This document shows, piece by piece, positions 6,538 through 8,188 of a stretch of 8,188 nucleotides of DNA. A program made the position numbers and the translations under genes. How positions within the stretch are numbered: position 1 is the stretch's first letter; the number at the start of each line of letters is the position of its first letter. Source of the stretch: Pseudomonadota bacterium (lineage in GTDB: Bacteria > Pseudomonadota > Gammaproteobacteria > Xanthomonadales > Xanthomonadaceae); the NCBI GenBank assembly GCA_023457475.1, contig JAEWLO010000203.1, positions 1-8,188 on the forward strand, in the 5' to 3' direction. The notes under the pieces were generated by a model. That model had not been told where the DNA came from and did not search any database. It saw only the letters and a program-made list of their open reading frames with translations.

Positions 6538-6619
6538 TGCCCAAGAGGGGACTCGAACCCCTACGACCTAAGTCGCTACCACCTCAAGGTAGTGCGTCTA
6601 CCAATTCCGCCACCTGGGC
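6535..6619 (-). tRNA. tRNA-Leu, anticodon GAG, CCA encoded
   Basis: An 85-nt class II tRNA that delivers leucine to CUC and CUU codons. Seen: a 7-bp acceptor stem (GCCCAGG with CTTGGGC, one G-U pair), discriminator A and genomic CCA at 6537-6535. The D arm contains AATTGGTAGACGC. The anticodon stem is CTACC/GGTAG with loop TTGAGGT, placing GAG at positions 34-36. The variable arm is long (GCGAC TTAG GTCGT), as expected for Leu, and the T arm is AGGGG TTCGAGT CCCCT. It lies between secG and nuoA in the same direction and may share a transcript with nuo. Confidence 0.96.
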
Positions 6620-6655
6620 TTACGATCACATCGGGGGTTGCCCGGTGCGCCGCAT

Positions 6656-6661
6656 ATTGTA
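6656..6661 (-). promoter_or_regulatory. possible -10 element of the tRNA-Leu promoter
   Basis: TACAAT on the minus strand, 7 nt after the secG stop and about 36 nt before the tRNA. A GC-rich discriminator (ATGCGGCGC) follows, as is common at stable-RNA promoters. No recognisable -35 box lies 16-18 nt upstream, so this is a weak call; read-through from secG is the alternative. Confidence 0.35.
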
Positions 6662-6668
6662 ACCGTCT

Positions 6669-7130
6669 TCAGCGATTCTGGGAGCCCTCTGCGGGCTTTT
6701 CTTCACCAGAATTCGACGTTTCCGCCTGAGCCGGCACAGTGGCCGGGGCAGCAGCGGCCGGAACCGGCTGCGGCGCAGCGGCTTCGGGGGCTTTCGGCAC
6801 GGCCGGGGCGGCCGGCAACTCACCGGCCGGGACGGCAGGAACGCTTGCAGCCGGGGCGGACATCACGCCCAGCCCCTGCTCTGCGGAGGGACGGCCGCCA
6901 TGGCTGGCGTACCAGGCCATGAAGAGGCTGATGCCGAAGAACACCACGGCGAGCCACTTGGTGGTCTTGGACATGAAGTTGGACGCACCGCGCGCGCCGA
7001 ACACGGTACCCGAGGCACCCGCGCCAAAACCCGAACCGGCAGCGGCACCGGAGCCACGCTGCATCAGGATGAGCGCGATCATGGCCACCGACACCAGCAC
7101 ATAGACCACATTGAGGATCAACATCAGCAT
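6669..7130 (-). CDS. secG: protein-export membrane protein SecG
   Basis: Accessory subunit of the SecYEG translocon in the inner membrane; it assists SecA-driven export. The 153-residue protein has two membrane helices (about 4-23 and 59-76). Between them is the conserved LMQRGSGAAAGSGFGAGASG region and a GARGASNFMSKTT stretch. From about residue 78 it has a long tail rich in Ala and Pro that ends in a Glu- and Ser-containing segment; this makes it longer than the roughly 110-residue E. coli protein. The ATG at 7130 has GAGGA 10 nt upstream; Met3 is an equally possible start. It lies 27 bp after tpiA and is probably co-transcribed with it. Confidence 0.93.
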   Translation of the reverse strand: MLMLILNVVYVLVSVAMIALILMQRGSGAAAGSGFGAGASGTVFGARGASNFMSKTTKWLAVVFFGISLFMAWYASHGGRPSAEQGLGVMSAPAASVPAVPAGELPAAPAVPKAPEAAAPQPVPAAAAPATVPAQAETSNSGEEKPAEGSQNR

Positions 7131-7134
7131 TTCG

Positions 7135-7150
7135 AATCCGTCCTCGGATT
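7135..7150 (-). promoter_or_regulatory. hairpin with the secG Shine-Dalgarno in its loop
   Basis: Between tpiA and secG, AATCCG and CGGATT form a 6-bp inverted repeat whose 4-nt loop, AGGA, is the core of the secG ribosome binding site. The structure could present or mask the site. Seen in sequence only; regulation is inferred. Confidence 0.35.
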
Positions 7151-7157
7151 ATTTGAT

Positions 7158-7913
7158 TCAGCGCCCGGCCGCCGCACTGACGATGGCCAGGAAATCTGCG
7201 GCCACCAACGAGGCACCGCCCACCAGCCCACCATCGACATCGGGCTGTGCAAACAGTTCCCCAGCGTTGTCGGGCTTCACGCTGCCGCCGTAGAGGATCG
7301 GCAACGAATCGGCAATTCTAGCATCCAGCTTGGCCACTTCGCCACGGATGAAGGCATGAACCTGCTGGGCCTGTTCCTTGGAGGCGGTTTTGCCGGTGCC
7401 GATGGCCCAGACGGGCTCATAGGCGACCACGGCCTTGCTGAATCCGGCGGCCCCGACGAGGTCGAGCACCGGAGCCAGCTGGCTGGCGATGACCTGCTCG
7501 GTCTGCCCGGCCTCGCGCTGCTCCAGGGTTTCGCCGACGCACAGCACGGGCACCAGGCCGGCATGCAGGGCGGCAGCGAACTTGCGGGCGACGAGTTCAC
7601 TGCTCTCATGGTGGTACTGGCGACGCTCCGAGTGCCCGACCAGCCCGTAGCGGGCCCCGACGTCGGCCAGCATGGCGGCGCAGACCTCACCGGTGTAGGC
7701 CCCCTTCTCGTTGGAGCTGACGTCCTGGGAGCCAAACACGACCGCCCTGCCCTCGAAGGCCTCGACGAGTTCACCCAGATACGGCAGCGGCGGCAGGATC
7801 ACGACCTCCACGCCGTCCCTGGGAAGGCTGGCGACGATGTCGGCAACGAGCTCGGTGGCGAATTGGCGGCTGCCATGAAGCTTCCAGTTACCGGCGACGA
7901 TCTTGCGGCGCAT
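7158..7913 (-). CDS. tpiA: triose-phosphate isomerase
   Basis: Cytoplasmic TIM-barrel enzyme that interconverts dihydroxyacetone phosphate and glyceraldehyde 3-phosphate in glycolysis and gluconeogenesis. The 251-residue length is normal. Catalytic residues are all visible: Asn9 and Lys11 in AGNWKLHG, His94 in GLVGHSERR, and Glu166 in AYEPVWAIGTGK, which runs into the mobile lid loop. The phosphate-binding motifs YGGSV (208-212) and GGLVGGASL near the C-terminus are present. The ATG at 7913 has AAGGAG 7 nt upstream. The frame stays open upstream to 8165, but that extension is not TpiA-like. It is the first gene of a tpiA-secG pair. Confidence 0.97.
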   Translation of the reverse strand: MRRKIVAGNWKLHGSRQFATELVADIVASLPRDGVEVVILPPLPYLGELVEAFEGRAVVFGSQDVSSNEKGAYTGEVCAAMLADVGARYGLVGHSERRQYHHESSELVARKFAAALHAGLVPVLCVGETLEQREAGQTEQVIASQLAPVLDLVGAAGFSKAVVAYEPVWAIGTGKTASKEQAQQVHAFIRGEVAKLDARIADSLPILYGGSVKPDNAGELFAQPDVDGGLVGGASLVAADFLAIVSAAAGR

Positions 7914-7980
7914 GAGCGGGCTCCTTTTAGATATCAGCCGGCAATGATACCGGATGTAACGATCCTGCGTTTCCCGAAAA

Positions 7981-7998
7981 CGCTTACATTTCAAATGG
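7981..7998 (-). repeat. motif shared with the nuoA leader, tpiA copy
   Basis: CCATTTG, 3 nt, TGTAAGCG on the minus strand, 68 bp upstream of the tpiA start. Here the spacer makes CATTTGAAATG, a palindrome with 5-bp arms around one base. The nuoA-leader copy (6521-6537) keeps both words but not the palindrome. Confidence 0.3.
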
Positions 7999-8003
7999 AT
8001 AAT

Positions 8004-8091
8004 GCGAACAGCCGGGCATCCCGGGGTTGCACGCGATCCTTGCGGTGCCGGGCGATGCCCGGCACTCGGATGGATCTTGGCGAACAGCCGG
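8004..8091 (+). repeat. 12-bp direct repeat flanking a REP-like hairpin
   Basis: GCGAACAGCCGG occurs at 8004-8015 and again at 8080-8091. Each copy is preceded by TGGAT, 3 nt away in the first and 4 nt away in the second. The two copies bracket the inverted repeat at 8045-8065. This could be a local duplication or a target repeat around an inserted element. Confidence 0.4.
8045..8065. repeat. REP-like 9-bp inverted repeat
   Basis: GTGCCGGGC and GCCCGGCAC are perfect arms around a 3-nt loop. Short GC-rich palindromes of this size are common intergenic repeats in xanthomonads. The GTAG flank I recall for the Stenotrophomonas SMAG family is not clearly present, so the family is unassigned. Confidence 0.45.
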
Positions 8092-8133
8092 TGCGCAGAG
8101 AACCCCTGGCTTGGCGGGACGGTGCGGGTTCGC

Positions 8134-8171
8134 GGGGGTGTCAAAAACATGGATGTTTTTGACAAGCCCCC
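8134..8171. repeat. long inverted repeat with a 12-bp perfect AT-rich core
   Basis: TGTCAAAAACAT (8139-8150) and ATGTTTTTGACA (8153-8164) are exact reverse complements separated by GG. Outer GGGGG (8134-8138) and CCCCC (8167-8171) can extend the stem past a 2-nt bulge. No T run follows the stem on either strand, so it is not a standard intrinsic terminator. It may be a dispersed palindromic element, a 3'-end stabiliser of the gene beyond the window, or a dyad for a protein. Confidence 0.55.
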
Positions 8172-8188
8172 ATGGACGGGTTTACGGC

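Larger units (their letters stand above)
7914..8188. other. non-coding region upstream of tpiA with several inverted repeats
   Basis: This 275-bp stretch holds no supportable gene. Next to tpiA it has the AAGGAG ribosome site (7921-7926) and a -10-like TATCAT (7944-7949, minus strand) without a convincing -35 box. Further out are a 6-bp inverted repeat (7967-7983), the motif shared with the nuoA leader (7981-7998), CCGGG/CCCGG arms (8012-8024), a REP-like hairpin (8045-8065) and a long AT-cored inverted repeat near the window end. The gene upstream of tpiA lies outside. Confidence 0.7.

Noticed and set aside
7944..7972. tpiA promoter with TATCAT as -10
   Set aside because: No acceptable -35 box at 16-18 bp and no extended -10, so I mention it only in the region note and do not call a promoter.
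6900..8162. 420-codon plus-strand open frame opposite tpiA and secG
   Set aside because: Antisense shadow; it also runs across the tRNA-proximal and non-coding repeat region without any change in character, which argues against a real protein.
7914..8165. 84-residue N-terminal extension of TpiA
   Set aside because: The TpiA fold begins at MRRKIVAGNWK with an ideal AAGGAG before it, while the extension covers palindromic non-coding repeats and has no family similarity.

Overview
The window is a GC-rich stretch of a gammaproteobacterial chromosome, most likely from the Xanthomonadaceae. A Stenotrophomonas- or Xanthomonas-like organism is my best guess, from gene order and from remembered protein lengths and sequences; no search was run. 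Every gene I can support lies on the minus strand, so transcription runs from right to left. It is core housekeeping DNA: I see no transposase, phage, CRISPR, toxin or defence gene.

Layout from right (upstream) to left (downstream): (1) positions 7914-8188 are non-coding, with several inverted and direct repeats and the strong ribosome binding site of tpiA. (2) tpiA encodes triose-phosphate isomerase. (3) secG encodes the SecYEG accessory subunit and starts 27 bp after tpiA. (4) A tRNA-Leu with anticodon GAG and encoded CCA follows, with a -10-like element just after the secG stop. (5) A 112-bp leader before nuoA holds a hairpin, a 14-bp palindrome and a motif shared with the tpiA upstream region. 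(6) The NADH:quinone oxidoreductase (complex I) operon then runs nuoA, nuoB, nuoC, nuoD, nuoE, nuoF and a nuoG cut by the left edge.

The nuo genes encode membrane subunit NuoA, the Q-module subunits NuoB, NuoC and NuoD (cluster N2 and the quinone site), and the N-module subunits NuoE, NuoF and NuoG (FMN, N1a, N3, N1b, N4, N5). Together they carry electrons from NADH through FMN and the iron-sulfur chain to quinone. The remaining membrane subunits (NuoH-N) should lie beyond the left edge. Spacing is tight: nuoA/nuoB overlap by 10 bp, nuoC/nuoD by 4 bp (GTGA) and nuoF/nuoG by 4 bp (ATGA), while nuoE/nuoF are 3 bp apart. nuoC and nuoD are separate genes, unlike the E. coli nuoCD fusion.

Two junctions break the pattern. 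The 94-bp nuoD-nuoE gap is exactly filled by a possible 32-codon ORF that overlaps the nuoD stop (TAATG) and the nuoE start (ATGA). The 32-bp nuoB-nuoC gap lacks a good Shine-Dalgarno sequence for nuoC and carries an exact 8-nt copy of the 16S rRNA 3' tail. I found no new multi-gene system; the best leads are the small ORF and the regulatory-looking repeats.
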